64,000 nt of DNA from Bacillus halotolerans (GCF_001517105.1 NZ_LPVF01000001.1:1-64000); one strand, 5' to 3'. Positions 43,499 through 53,813 are shown, counted from the stretch's first letter. Notes: generated by a model from the letters alone, not told the origin. Made by a program: numbers and translations.

Positions 43499-44481
43499 AG
43501 CTAAAGACAAAATATCAGTTGTTATTATGTACGGCCGTCATTAGTGTTCCGGTACTGTTGCTGGCGGTTAGCATTTTGATGTCGGTGATTTATGACAGCG
43601 TGTTTAAACCGATCAATCATGGCATGCCCTTTCACAGGTCTTTTGCGTATCCGGCAATGCTGGCTGTATTTTTATTATCACTTTTATTGTTAGCTTTTTT
43701 ATTTTCAAAATCGATCCATTCTCTGCTGCGTAAAATCAATCTATTGAATCAAACCATTCGGCATCTGGCGAGTGATCAAAAGGTGCCCGATAAAATAGAA
43801 GTGAAACGCGCTGATGAAATTGGCGAATTGATCAAGTCTGTCAACTTGTTAATTGAACGGACAACGTACCGGGAACTGGAACTAAGACAGCGAGAGGAAA
43901 TAAAAAAGGAGCTGCTGCAAAAACTAAGGCATGATATTAATACACCTTTAACAGCCCTCAGGCTGCAGTTATTTTATTTGGAGAGCCAGTGCCAGGATCA
44001 AACCGCATTTGAATCTTTGTACCAGCAAATTGAATATATTGCGGAATTAACGAATGAATTCAATCATTACTCAGCCGAAACGTTAGAGAGTTCTTATATT
44101 GTAAATGACGAAGTCGATATTTCTGTTCTATTAGAAACCACAGTGAAAAAGTGGGATTATTTATACAGTATCAATGGCATTGAATTGCAATTTAAGCCGT
44201 CAGATCAAAGTTTGATATGGGTGAGCAACAGTTTATGGATCCAAAGGTTATTCGATAACATTTTTCAAAATACGCTAAAGCATTCGAAAGCTGAAAAGCT
44301 GGAAGTCACGATAGAAAACGGAGCTGTTTCGATTCGCGATGATGGCATTGGATTTGATAGAGATCAAGATAGTAACGGGCTTGGGTTGAAGATTATTGAG
44401 GATATATGCCGGTTGCTTCATATTAGCTATGAGCTGCAGACAAATGAAAATGGGACTGCGTTTTTGTTTTCAAAAAAGTGA
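43495..44481 (+). CDS. ybdK: Sensor histidine kinase YbdK
   Basis: A 328-aa membrane kinase. Two transmembrane segments (about 7-29 and 50-72) enclose a very short outside loop, so it may sense within the membrane or through a partner such as YbdG. A HAMP linker follows (to about 125). The HisKA motif is LRHDINTPLTALR with the phosphorylated His; the ATPase domain has NIFQNTLKHS (N box) and DDGIGF plus GLGLKIIE (G boxes). It phosphorylates YbdJ. Confidence 0.92.
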   Translation: MKLKTKYQLLLCTAVISVPVLLLAVSILMSVIYDSVFKPINHGMPFHRSFAYPAMLAVFLLSLLLLAFLFSKSIHSLLRKINLLNQTIRHLASDQKVPDKIEVKRADEIGELIKSVNLLIERTTYRELELRQREEIKKELLQKLRHDINTPLTALRLQLFYLESQCQDQTAFESLYQQIEYIAELTNEFNHYSAETLESSYIVNDEVDISVLLETTVKKWDYLYSINGIELQFKPSDQSLIWVSNSLWIQRLFDNIFQNTLKHSKAEKLEVTIENGAVSIRDDGIGFDRDQDSNGLGLKIIEDICRLLHISYELQTNENGTAFLFSKK

Positions 44482-44549
44482 TCCGGCTATGTTTTTCTTT
44501 CTTCCGAACAATTATATATAATAGGAAGCAGAAAAGGGGTGAACAGCAT

Positions 44550-44744
44550 ATGTTTAAAAAAATCATCAAAACGATCAAGTCCCTCTCAAGCAGCTCGAGT
44601 GATCGCCATCACAGACACCGGCACTACAGCAGCAGCCGGCGCCGCCATTACCGCAGCTACAGCAGCAGTTCTGGCAGAAGAAGACATGATGATCGTTATG
44701 GCGGCAGTCACCGCTACAAACGCCGGAGCTACAGCAGCAGTTAA
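44550..44744 (+). CDS. Small Ser/His/Arg-rich protein after ybdK
   Basis: A 64-aa protein starting MFKKIIKTIKSL, then almost only Ser, His, Arg, Tyr and Gly (for example SSSSSSDRHHRHRHYSSS-like runs). GAAAAGGGGTG is a good RBS before the ATG. It is strongly basic and probably disordered, resembling spore-coat or nucleic-acid-binding tails. A terminator follows at once, so it ends the ybdG-ybdJ-ybdK transcript. No function is known to me. Confidence 0.7.
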   Translation: MFKKIIKTIKSLSSSSSDRHHRHRHYSSSRRRHYRSYSSSSGRRRHDDRYGGSHRYKRRSYSSS

Positions 44745-44746
44745 TC

Positions 44747-44786
44747 GCAAAAAAAGTTCTTGTTCCGCATTGGGACAAGGGTTTTT
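44747..44786 (+). terminator. Terminator after the Ser-rich gene
   Basis: CTTGTTCC pairs with GGGACAAG around GCATT, followed by a run of T. It lies between convergent genes. Confidence 0.85.
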
Positions 44787-45557
44787 TTATGTCACTGATT
44801 GAATCGCACGCTTCAGGTCTTCGCGAATGGAAGCCGTGTGCTGATACTCTTCATCAATGCCCAATAATTTTTTCAGCAGCAGGGTTACTTCTTTTGTCAG
44901 CGTTAATTCCTCCAGCCAAGTGGCGTTTTTCTTCTTTTTCCCTTTATATTGAGAGTACAGCAGGAACAACAGGGTTTCTCCGAGATCGAAGAAGTCATCC
45001 TGTTTTCTGAGCTTTAATTCCTCATCTTCTTCATGAGATAACTGTTTGGCAAGGCCGAAATCGATAAGATATACGTTACCGTGATTCATCATAATGTTTG
45101 GCGTTCTGATGTCAGTGTGAAAAATGAGACGTTCATGCAGGTATTCTACAATGTCCAGCAGCTGAGACATCAGCTGTAATGCCATCAGCTCTGTAAACGG
45201 CTGTTTTTGAAAAAATAACAATTCCTCTATATTATCTCCCTCGACCAGCTGCATGACATAGCAGGCTTGTCCGTCTATGATGAAGTCTTCTATGAAGGCC
45301 GGGATTTGCGGGTGGTTGATGCTTTTGAGCAGACCAATTTCCTGCTGAAATCGGACTCTTTCCTTTTGTTTTTTGGCTTTTGTCGGACGGAGCTGTTTTA
45401 AGACGTACGGTGTTTGCGTATGAACATCGGTGCACACATAAACCAAGCCGTAGCCGCCCATGCCGTGGCATTCTTCGATTTTGTATTGGTTGTTCAGTAG
45501 GACACCGTTCTTCAGTGGGCGGTCAAATAATAGCTTTTTTAACTGTTTTAATGCCAT
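44787..45557 (-). CDS. ybdM: Hanks-type Ser/Thr protein kinase YbdM
   Basis: A 256-aa soluble kinase. A glycine loop GMGGYGLVYV, a Lys in YVLKQL, the catalytic HTDIRTPNIMM (in place of HRDLKPxN) and the metal-binding LIDFGLAKQ are all present. The Arg before the catalytic Asp is missing, so it may be a non-RD kinase that does not need loop phosphorylation. There is no membrane segment or PASTA domain, unlike PrkC. B. subtilis YbdM is reported to autophosphorylate. Confidence 0.88.
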   Translation of the reverse strand: MALKQLKKLLFDRPLKNGVLLNNQYKIEECHGMGGYGLVYVCTDVHTQTPYVLKQLRPTKAKKQKERVRFQQEIGLLKSINHPQIPAFIEDFIIDGQACYVMQLVEGDNIEELLFFQKQPFTELMALQLMSQLLDIVEYLHERLIFHTDIRTPNIMMNHGNVYLIDFGLAKQLSHEEDEELKLRKQDDFFDLGETLLFLLYSQYKGKKKKNATWLEELTLTKEVTLLLKKLLGIDEEYQHTASIREDLKRAIQSVT

Positions 45558-45638
45558 TCGCGCTGCACTTCCCTTGATTGTACTGATTATAGTTTATCAA
45601 AACAATTGCATCTTGGGCTAAGTCTATTCTATGGAAGC

Positions 45639-45758
45639 TTAGCATAAAAAAGAGCCGAATCCCTGTAATGGCAGTGATTCCGGCTGCGGAAACAGAATAA
45701 GTACAAGTAAATAGAACTGACAGCATGAGAGCGAATTGAATGATCCATTTTTAGCCAT
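45639..45758 (-). CDS. Possible 39-aa hydrophobic peptide upstream of ybdM
   Basis: A strong AAAGGAGG stands seven bases before ATG at 45758. The frame reads MAKNGSFNSLSCCQFYLLVL then ILFPQPESLPLQGF to a stop at 45639. A hairpin CCGGAATC/GATTCGG followed by TTTTTT lies at its 3' end, so the gene, if real, is a self-contained unit. It could be a small membrane peptide or a regulatory leader. Support is only the RBS and terminator. Confidence 0.4.
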   Translation of the reverse strand: MAKNGSFNSLSCCQFYLLVLILFPQPESLPLQGFGSFLC

Positions 45759-45882
45759 GAGAAAGCCTCCTTTTTTTCGTCATACATGAAGTTTCAGATG
45801 TAAATAAATGTTTTAAGAGGTTGATATATACAATGGATTTGCCGATAAATAGAGAAGAGAGAATTATTCAGGAGGGAATCGA

Positions 45883-46041
45883 ATGCGTCTGGATCGTCAA
45901 TATATCCGCACCCAGCTCATGGCACAGAATATCACGAAAAAGGTTTCGGCTGATAAAGGCAGGAGTACATCGGCAGAGGTGCTGGGAAAGGCATACAGTC
46001 GGCTTGAAACATTAAAACGTCAAACCGGCGTAAATTATTAG
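45883..46041 (+). CDS. Small conserved-looking protein, 52 aa
   Basis: GGAGGGAATCGA directly precedes ATG at 45883. The product reads MRLDRQYIRTQLMAQNITKK and ends ETLKRQTGVNY. It is basic, soluble and helical. A strong terminator follows the stop at once, so it is a complete short transcription unit. I do not know the family. In 168 the genes ybdN and ybdO lie near this place; neither is seen here. Confidence 0.6.
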   Translation: MRLDRQYIRTQLMAQNITKKVSADKGRSTSAEVLGKAYSRLETLKRQTGVNY

Positions 46042-46042
46042 G

Positions 46043-46077
46043 TAAGCTGTTCATCGTGAACAGCTTATTTTTTTATG
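46043..46077 (+). terminator. Terminator after the 52-aa gene
   Basis: AAGCTGTTCA pairs with TGAACAGCTT around TCG, followed by ATTTTTTT. Confidence 0.88.
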
Positions 46078-46396
46078 CCCATCTCTTGAGAGCAGCTGTA
46101 TCATGTATCGTTTTCAATATTGTCATGATTTCATTATATTCATATAAAAGATTTTAATGAAAGTGATAGATCAAACCCATTGAATGAAAGTGTTTACCTG
46201 AAAAAAACAATTGTATTTTCCAGAGAAATTTATTATGATGAAATAAGTAATTTTGGAGATTATCTAACAATTTTATGATTGAATTTTCTGATGTTTGTAG
46301 CTTGATATGAAATGAAGAACGTTTTGGAGGCTGGTCGGCCTTGATCCTATTTCGGTTGAGCTGTACATGTATTCGTTTTTAAGAGGAGGAAGCGGA
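46078..46396 (+). promoter_or_regulatory. ybxG upstream region with promoter
   Basis: About 320 bases before ybxG. TTGTAT (46211-46216) and TATGAT (46234-46239) with a 17-base spacer are a likely SigA promoter, leaving a leader of about 150 bases whose function I cannot assign. No riboswitch or T-box is recognised. Confidence 0.55.
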
Positions 46397-47785
46397 GTGG
46401 AAAATAAAGAATTGAAGAGGGGTTTGAGCGCCCGTCATATTCAGATGATTGCCTTGGGCGGCACGATCGGTGTTGGTTTATTTATGGGTTCTGCCAGCAC
46501 GATTTCATGGACTGGCCCGTCTGTCCTTCTGGCTTATGCGATTTGCGGAATTTTTATCTTTTTTATCATGCGTGCAATGGGTGAAATGCTGTATGTGGAG
46601 CCGAGTACCGGTTCTTTTGCAACCTTCGGCCATCAATACATTCATCCCCTTGCTGGTTATATGACGGCGTGGAGCAACTGGTTCCAGTGGATTATCGTCG
46701 GCATGTCAGAAATTATCGCAGTCGGTTCTTACATGAAATATTGGTTCCCGGATTTGCCTGCTTGGATACCTGGTATCGTAGCTATGGCAATTCTCGGTGC
46801 GGCGAACTTAATTTCTGTTAAGTCGTTTGGCGAGTTTGAGTTTTGGTTTGCGATGATTAAAATCGTGACGATTATCTTAATGATTATTGCCGGAATCGGA
46901 ATTATCTTCTTTGGATTTGGCAACGGCGGAGATGCTATCGGTTTATCTAATCTGTGGTCTCACGGAGGCTTCTTTGCGGGCGGTTTCTCAGGATTTTTCT
47001 TTGCATTGTCTCTGGTTATTGCGGCTTATCAAGGGGTTGAGCTGATCGGGATTACTGCCGGAGAAGCAAAGGACCCGCAAAACACGCTGCGCAACGCGAT
47101 TCAAAGCATTATCTGGCGTATTTTGATTTTCTATATCGGTGCTATTTTTGTGATCGTGACGGTATATCCTTGGGATGAGCTGAATTCACTTGGAAGCCCG
47201 TTTGTGTCTACGTTTTCTAAAGTTGGAATTACAGCAGCGGCCGGCATTATTAACTTTGTCGTTATCACGGCGGCGATGTCAGGCTGCAACAGCGGGATTT
47301 TCAGCGCGGGACGTATGCTTTATACATTAGGTGTCAATGGACAGGCACCGAAATTCTTTGCGAAGATTTCTCGCAATGGTGTGCCGCTGTATGGCACAAT
47401 CGCGGTGCTGATCGGATTAGCTGTCGGCGTTGTGCTGAACTATGTTGCGCCGCCGAAGATTTTCGTTTATGTATACAGCGCAAGCGTGCTGCCGGGGATG
47501 ATTCCTTGGTTTATCATTTTGATCAGCCACCTCGGATTCAGAAAAGCGAAGGGCGCGGCGTTAGATAAACATCCGTTCAAAATGCCGTTTGCACCTTTCA
47601 CAAATTATTTGACGATTGCTTTCTTGCTGATGGTTCTTGTCGGCATGTGGTTTAATGATGATACTCGGATATCTTTAATTGTAGGGGTTATTTTCTTAGC
47701 TCTTGTGGTCATCAGTTATTATGCCTTTGGAATTGGGAAGCGCGTGCAGGCGGATCTTACAAAAAGAAATCAAGCAGCTGAATAA
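46397..47785 (+). CDS. ybxG: Amino-acid permease YbxG (APC superfamily)
   Basis: A 462-aa permease of the amino-acid transporter (AAT) family with twelve membrane helices. The first helix holds [19 protein letters not shown], typical for the substrate-binding unwound helix. GTG at 46397 is chosen because AGAGGAGG lies 6 bases upstream. In B. subtilis YbxG has been linked to uptake of serine and threonine. It is followed by a terminator. Confidence 0.92.
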   Translation: MENKELKRGLSARHIQMIALGGTIGVGLFMGSASTISWTGPSVLLAYAICGIFIFFIMRAMGEMLYVEPSTGSFATFGHQYIHPLAGYMTAWSNWFQWIIVGMSEIIAVGSYMKYWFPDLPAWIPGIVAMAILGAANLISVKSFGEFEFWFAMIKIVTIILMIIAGIGIIFFGFGNGGDAIGLSNLWSHGGFFAGGFSGFFFALSLVIAAYQGVELIGITAGEAKDPQNTLRNAIQSIIWRILIFYIGAIFVIVTVYPWDELNSLGSPFVSTFSKVGITAAAGIINFVVITAAMSGCNSGIFSAGRMLYTLGVNGQAPKFFAKISRNGVPLYGTIAVLIGLAVGVVLNYVAPPKIFVYVYSASVLPGMIPWFIILISHLGFRKAKGAALDKHPFKMPFAPFTNYLTIAFLLMVLVGMWFNDDTRISLIVGVIFLALVVISYYAFGIGKRVQADLTKRNQAAE

Positions 47786-47789
47786 TACA

Positions 47790-47822
47790 GGAAAAAGAGA
47801 CATTGACTGATGTCTCTTTTTT
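47790..47822 (+). terminator. Terminator after ybxG
   Basis: AAAAAGAGACAT pairs with ATGTCTCTTTTT around TGACTG, followed by more T. Confidence 0.85.
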
Positions 47823-47896
47823 CATTTTTTGCGTATGGATTTTTCTCATTTCAGCAACCTATAGGATAAAGAACGAAAAGGAAAGGTGCTTATACT

Positions 47897-48145
47897 ATGG
47901 ATGTTACACTCGGTTATTTGCGCGAGTCACTTTCAAATCATCTTGAAAACGAAGTCTGTCTGCGGATTTGCAAGAAGATGCTGGCGAAGCGGTATGCCAA
48001 TGAAGAGGAGTTTGTAAAGGATTTGGATGACGATGAGATGTCATATTTGAATCAGGTGCTGGAAAAGGAAATTAAGTATGCCCAAGACGAACAGGATCAA
48101 AAACGGGCCAAGGAATTAAATGAGGTGTATGAATTACTGCTTTGA
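47897..48145 (+). CDS. csgA: Small sporulation-specific protein CsgA
   Basis: An 82-aa acidic, helical protein starting MDVTLGYLRESLSNHLENEV. It matches B. subtilis CsgA in length and position, a forespore (SigG-dependent) gene. GAAAGGTGC precedes the ATG. It overlaps the next frame, ybxH, by a few bases, so the two are co-transcribed. Confidence 0.87.
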   Translation: MDVTLGYLRESLSNHLENEVCLRICKKMLAKRYANEEEFVKDLDDDEMSYLNQVLEKEIKYAQDEQDQKRAKELNEVYELLL

Positions 48146-48156
48146 GAAAGGCGGGA

Positions 48157-48354
48157 ATGAAATTGGGTGCGATTGAACGAAGCGGTTATACGTTTCAGCC
48201 GGAGTTTAGTGTCGTCCGGCAAAATGGGGCGATCCACGTGTATCATCATGGAGAATTTGTTGAAGAAATTGAATTTGAGTTTAACGGGGATTACCCGGAT
48301 CATGATTTGATTGAAGAGCTTGTGAATCATTATTGCTTTGAGCATGACATTTAA
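48157..48354 (+). CDS. ybxH: Small protein YbxH
   Basis: A 63-65-aa protein starting MKLGAIERSGYTFQPEFSVV. The ATG at 48157 has GGCGGG immediately before it; TTG at 48163 would have better spacing and is an equal choice. It is acidic and predicted beta-rich (HVYHHGEFVEEIEFEFNGDY). It lies directly after csgA and is likely also a sporulation gene. No function is known to me. Confidence 0.78.
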   Translation: MKLGAIERSGYTFQPEFSVVRQNGAIHVYHHGEFVEEIEFEFNGDYPDHDLIEELVNHYCFEHDI

Positions 48355-48378
48355 GAGCCCTGTACGTTTGGCAGGGCT
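48353..48378. terminator. Hairpin between ybxH and ybxI
   Basis: GAGCCCTG and CAGGGCTC pair around TACGTTTGG. The following sequence is T-rich but not a pure run. It serves the two convergent genes. Confidence 0.7.
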
Positions 48379-48385
48379 CATTCAT

Positions 48386-49195
48386 TTATGAAGTGATCAG
48401 GCCATATTTTTTTAGAATATCAATTGTGATGTTTTTGGCTGTTGTACCGGAGTCATCAACATTGGTGACAAACGTATAGGAGCCGTGCTCTGTTTTGATG
48501 AATCCGACAAACCACCCTAATCCCATGTCTGTCAGGCGGGTTCCGGTTTTGCCGTAAAGCGTATAATGATCTCCTTCTTCTTGAATCATCATGCGTTTGA
48601 CCGTTTTCATGACCGTTTTGTCAAACGGGAGCTTCTCTTTGTAAAGCTTCTCCATAAAGGCTTCTTGTTCCAACGGAGAGATTGTCAGAGAGCTTTGCAG
48701 CCAAAACTGGTCGATTCCGCCGCTGATATCTTCGTTTCCGTATGACAGGGTATGAAGCCATGTTTTCATTCTTTCCTTGCCGATGTCCCTCGCTAATGCC
48801 TGGTAATACCAGATGGCAGATTCCCGCATGGCTGAGCCAAGTGTATGGTCGCGGTTCCATGATTCGAATTCCCGTTTGACGCCATCCCAGCGTTTGACAT
48901 CGTATTCATCCCGGACGGCTTTTACCTGCAAGCCGATTAAGGCATTGGTCACTTTAAAGGTAGATTGCGGAGTTTGTCTTTTGTTGGCCCGTTCCTTGTT
49001 GTAGACAAATGTCTTATCCTTTTCTAAATCATGAAGGATGAAGGTTCCGTCAGTATCCTTGAACTCCTTATCCACATTCATCCGGCTGACATTCAGGTGC
49101 TTTTTTGTTTCATTGGAGGGCGCTTTTGCATGAACGGACAAACCTCCTGTCACGGCAATGACCAGCACAAGAAAAACATATATCCATTTCTTCAT
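48386..49195 (-). CDS. ybxI: Class D beta-lactamase (oxacillinase family) YbxI
   Basis: A 269-aa exported enzyme with a signal peptide (about residues 1-24, ending VHAKA). The active-site STFK has Ser78 and Lys81; YGN (in SYGNEDI) and KTGT (in YGKTGTRLTDMG) are the other class D motifs. The 168 protein BSD-1/YbxI has weak beta-lactamase activity. The Lys of STFK would be carboxylated in the active enzyme. RBS GGGGAGATC precedes the ATG. Confidence 0.93.
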   Translation of the reverse strand: MKKWIYVFLVLVIAVTGGLSVHAKAPSNETKKHLNVSRMNVDKEFKDTDGTFILHDLEKDKTFVYNKERANKRQTPQSTFKVTNALIGLQVKAVRDEYDVKRWDGVKREFESWNRDHTLGSAMRESAIWYYQALARDIGKERMKTWLHTLSYGNEDISGGIDQFWLQSSLTISPLEQEAFMEKLYKEKLPFDKTVMKTVKRMMIQEEGDHYTLYGKTGTRLTDMGLGWFVGFIKTEHGSYTFVTNVDDSGTTAKNITIDILKKYGLITS

Positions 49196-49315
49196 TTTGA
49201 TCTCCCCTTTGTTTTGATCATCTATCTTTTCTCCATTTCTGCTTTTCTACCTTTAAAAGTAATGAAAAAATGCTTGGAAGCAAATACTGTAATGGGGTTT
49301 ATCTTCGTGAGATAA

Positions 49316-50608
<1,293 letters not shown>

Positions 50609-50611
50609 ATA

Positions 50612-50643
50612 TAAAAGCTCTCTTCTTTTTCGAAGAGAGCTTT
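50612..50643. terminator. Bidirectional terminator between cypC and ybyB
   Basis: AAAAGCTCTCTTC pairs with GAAGAGAGCTTTTT around TTTTTC. It ends both convergent genes. Confidence 0.86.
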
Positions 50644-50647
50644 TTGA

Positions 50648-50908
50648 TTACTTCTTTTTTTCATCGTAGTATTGAACAGGATACATGGAGCCTTCGGATA
50701 CCATTTTGTTGTCCTCAATGTCATGCGGGTGCGGGTGACCGGCTTTATCGACTGGGAACGTTTCCATATCTGGTTGTTTTGTTATCTTCATTTTCATGCT
50801 GTGAATGAATTCTCTTGCCTTTTGGCGGTTTGACGGGTCTTTTAATAGATAAGAAGTGATGCCGACAGTTGAAACAGCGAGACCGGAAAGTAACAGCTTT
50901 TGTTTCAT
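50648..50908 (-). CDS. ybyB: Small membrane-anchored protein YbyB
   Basis: An 86-aa protein with an N-terminal hydrophobic segment (LLLSGLAVSTVGITSYLL) then a basic and acidic soluble tail with GHPHPHDIEDNKMVSEGSMY. AAAGGAGTTTT precedes the ATG. It matches ybyB in position and length. No function is known to me. Confidence 0.8.
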   Translation of the reverse strand: MKQKLLLSGLAVSTVGITSYLLKDPSNRQKAREFIHSMKMKITKQPDMETFPVDKAGHPHPHDIEDNKMVSEGSMYPVQYYDEKKK

Positions 50909-51100
50909 GGTAAAAACTCCTTTCTATTTTAAAAATAATGTTTCCTGTATCATTCCCGTTCTGCTTAAGGCTAAACCTCTGTGTATTTTATCAATTGTTT
51001 TACAGTAAATTCTATTTTGGGTGAAGATAGTGACTAAATTCCTATATTGGAAGGCGAGATCCATTAATTTTTTATTATTTTAGCTATCATTCGATAAATA

Positions 51101-51129
51101 TTGACAAAGTAAAGTAATCAGAATAATAA
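51101..51129 (+). promoter_or_regulatory. ybeC promoter
   Basis: TTGACA and TAATAA with a 17-base spacer, about 48 bases before the ybeC start. Confidence 0.72.
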
Positions 51130-51176
51130 TATAACTTAGCAACAGAATGTCATCATACATGAAAGGTGTTTACGAT

Positions 51177-52796
51177 ATGAATCAGTTACATCGAAGAATG
51201 GGAACGTTTGCCCTTATGATGGTCGGGCTCGGGTCGATGATCGGGTCAGGCTGGTTATTTGGGGCGTGGCGCGCTGCCCAAATTGCGGGGCCTGCTGCCA
51301 TTATTTCATGGGTTATCGGCATGATTGTTATTTTATTTATTGCTCTTTCTTACAGTGAATTAGGTTCTATGTTCCCTGAGGCAGGAGGAATGGTGAAATA
51401 TACGCAATATTCGCACGGTTCGTTTATCGGATTTATTGCAGGCTGGGCCAACTGGATTGCAATTGTATCCGTTATTCCTGTTGAAGCTGTAGCCTCTGTT
51501 CAATATATGAGTTCGTGGCCATGGGAATGGGCGAAATGGACAAGCGGTTTGGTGAAAAACGGAACGCTGACAGGAGAAGGATTGGTGTTCGCTTCTGTTT
51601 TGCTTCTGATTTATTTTCTGCTGAACTACTGGACAGTCAATTTGTTTTCGAAAGCGAATTCATTAATTACGATTTTTAAAATCATTATTCCAGGCCTGAC
51701 AATTGGCGCTTTGCTCTTTGTCGGATTTCATGGAGAAAACTTTACAGCGGGCCAAAGCATTGCACCGAATGGCTGGGCAAGTGTTCTGACTGCGGTTGCG
51801 ACTTCAGGTATCGTGTTTGCGTTTAACGGATTTCAAAGCCCGATCAATATGGCGGGAGAAGCCAAAAATCCCGGGAAATCGATCCCGATTGCGGTTGTCG
51901 GTTCTCTGTTAGTTGCGACAGTCATTTATGTGCTGCTGCAGATTGCTTTCATCGGAGCGGTGAATCCGTCTGATATCGCTCACGGCTGGAGCCATCTTAA
52001 TTTTAATTCTCCTTTTGCTGATTTGGCGATTGCATTAAATATTAACTGGCTTGTCATCGTATTATATGCGGATGCTTTTGTGTCACCTTCCGGAACAGGT
52101 ATTACGTATACGGCGACGACTTCCCGCATGATTTACGGAATGGAGAAGAACAAATACATGCCGAGCGTGTTTGGCAAGCTTCATCCGATTTACGGAGTTC
52201 CGCGCCAAGCGATGTTTTTTAACTTGATTGTTTCGTTTATCTTTTTGTTCCTGTTCAGAGGATGGGGTGTGTTAGCGGAAATTATTTCTGTAGCCACGTT
52301 AATTTCTTATATCACAGGCCCGGTTACAGTGATGACATTGAGACGGACAGGGAAGGATTTGTACAGGCCTCTTCGATTAAAAGGCTTAAGCGTGATTGCG
52401 CCGCTTGGATTTATCTTTGCGTCGCTCGTGCTGTATTGGGCGCGCTGGCCGTTAACAGGGCAGGTTCTGTTTATTATTTTGATCGGACTTCCGATTTATT
52501 TCTATTACCAGGCCAAGGCGAAATGGAAAGGATTTGGCCAAAACGTTAAAGGTGGCATATGGATGGTGTTTTACCTGCTTGTCATGATGATGATTTCCTA
52601 TTTGGGCAGTGACAAATTCGGCGGTCTGAACGTCATTACGTATGGCTGGGATATGACCTTGATTGCCTTTGTATCGCTCGGTTTCTATGTGTGGGCGCTG
52701 AAGAGCGGATTCAAAACAGAGTATTTGAAAGATGCGAAGGAGATTAATAGCCAGCTGATAAGCTCACAGTCAGAAGCTGCTGCGGGAAAAGAATAA
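51177..52796 (+). CDS. ybeC: Amino-acid permease YbeC (APC superfamily)
   Basis: A 539-aa permease with about 13-14 hydrophobic helices. The first helix reads MMVGLGSMIGSGWLFGAW, the unwound substrate site; FNGFQSPINMAGEAKNPGKS is the conserved loop of the family. The ATG at 51177 follows GAAAGGTGTTTACG; a ten-residue upstream extension lacks an RBS. It resembles the aspartate/proton symporter (YveA-like) group, but the substrate is not certain. Confidence 0.9.
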   Translation: MNQLHRRMGTFALMMVGLGSMIGSGWLFGAWRAAQIAGPAAIISWVIGMIVILFIALSYSELGSMFPEAGGMVKYTQYSHGSFIGFIAGWANWIAIVSVIPVEAVASVQYMSSWPWEWAKWTSGLVKNGTLTGEGLVFASVLLLIYFLLNYWTVNLFSKANSLITIFKIIIPGLTIGALLFVGFHGENFTAGQSIAPNGWASVLTAVATSGIVFAFNGFQSPINMAGEAKNPGKSIPIAVVGSLLVATVIYVLLQIAFIGAVNPSDIAHGWSHLNFNSPFADLAIALNINWLVIVLYADAFVSPSGTGITYTATTSRMIYGMEKNKYMPSVFGKLHPIYGVPRQAMFFNLIVSFIFLFLFRGWGVLAEIISVATLISYITGPVTVMTLRRTGKDLYRPLRLKGLSVIAPLGFIFASLVLYWARWPLTGQVLFIILIGLPIYFYYQAKAKWKGFGQNVKGGIWMVFYLLVMMMISYLGSDKFGGLNVITYGWDMTLIAFVSLGFYVWALKSGFKTEYLKDAKEINSQLISSQSEAAAGKE

Positions 52797-52799
52797 AAG

Positions 52800-52833
52800 A
52801 AAACCTTGCGCTGTGGGCGCAAGGTTTTTTCTT
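52800..52833. terminator. Terminator between ybeC and glpQ
   Basis: AAAACCTTGCG pairs with CGCAAGGTTTT around CTGTGGG, followed by TTCTTTT. It serves both convergent genes. Confidence 0.88.
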
Positions 52834-53715
52834 TTAATAACCCTTTTTTACTTTGTGGAAAAGGTCAGGATAGTTGGTGAACACTCCTGTCACTCCCCAG
52901 TCCAGCAGGCGGCGCATATCTGATTCTGTATTGACTGTGTAAGGATGCAAAAGCAGACCGTGGCTGCGGATCATGCGGACATTTTCTGCATTCAACGCTT
53001 TATAATCCGGACCTGCGCCGACAGCGTAGGTTTTGATTTCTTCCAAATCAGCATCTGTCATTGAAGCTATTTGCTTTGCTTCCATCAATTGAACAGTCGG
53101 CAGGTTAGGCTGTAATTGATGAATTTTTAACAGGCTTTCTTTGCTGAACGATTGGATGATCACTTGGCCGCGCTTTGAATGCTTGCTTAGCAGTTTATGC
53201 TTCTGTAAGGAAGCGATCAGTTTTTCCTCCATGCCTGAATAGGTGTCAGGCGATTTTGTTTCAATGTAATAGTTCGCATGTTTGCCAAAACGGTTTAATA
53301 CCTCTTCTAATGTAGGAACTTTAAGGCCGGCGTACTGCGGCTTCGCTTTTGCCGGGTAAGCTTCATTAAACCAAGAGCCAGCATCAAGTTTCTTAATCTC
53401 CGCGAGCGTATGATCCTTCACCCAGCCCGTGCCGTTTGTGGTGCGGTCCAGTTTTTCATCGTGCATAACAATGAGTTGCCCGTCTTTTGTCATCTGTAAA
53501 TCCAACTCAATATAATCGGCTTTCATTTTCTGAGCGGTTTCGTAAGACAGGATCGTGTGCTCAGGCACATATCCGGAAGCCCCTCTGTGCGCGACTGTCA
53601 GGATACGGTCAGGAGACAGCAGGTTTCCTTTTGAGGCTGCTGAAACTGGTGTAACCATAAACGACAGCAAACCAAAAGATAGCAGAACCAAAGCTAGTAA
53701 TCTATTTTTTCTCAT
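52834..53715 (-). CDS. glpQ: Glycerophosphoryl diester phosphodiesterase GlpQ
   Basis: A 293-aa secreted enzyme with a signal peptide (about residues 1-27, ending PVSAAS). The GDPD TIM-barrel has HRGASGYVPEHT (catalytic His and Glu), ELDLQMTKDG (metal ligands) and VMHDEKLDRTTNG (second His). It releases glycerol-3-phosphate from deacylated phospholipids or teichoic acid for import by GlpT. It lies about 100 bases after glpT on the same strand and belongs to the glpTQ operon. Confidence 0.95.
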   Translation of the reverse strand: MRKNRLLALVLLSFGLLSFMVTPVSAASKGNLLSPDRILTVAHRGASGYVPEHTILSYETAQKMKADYIELDLQMTKDGQLIVMHDEKLDRTTNGTGWVKDHTLAEIKKLDAGSWFNEAYPAKAKPQYAGLKVPTLEEVLNRFGKHANYYIETKSPDTYSGMEEKLIASLQKHKLLSKHSKRGQVIIQSFSKESLLKIHQLQPNLPTVQLMEAKQIASMTDADLEEIKTYAVGAGPDYKALNAENVRMIRSHGLLLHPYTVNTESDMRRLLDWGVTGVFTNYPDLFHKVKKGY

Positions 53716-53813
53716 CTTTTCTTCCTCCTTATGAACAAGCAGTAACAGCTTTTATGTTAGAAAACAGATGTAAATGGCATGTTGGAAAAATATTAATCTT
53801 TTATAATCTTTTC

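Noticed and set aside
45523..45726. Minus-strand 67-aa frame between ybdM and the small peptide
   Set aside because: It runs through a terminator hairpin and into the ybdM start and has no RBS; the other frame with a strong RBS is preferred.
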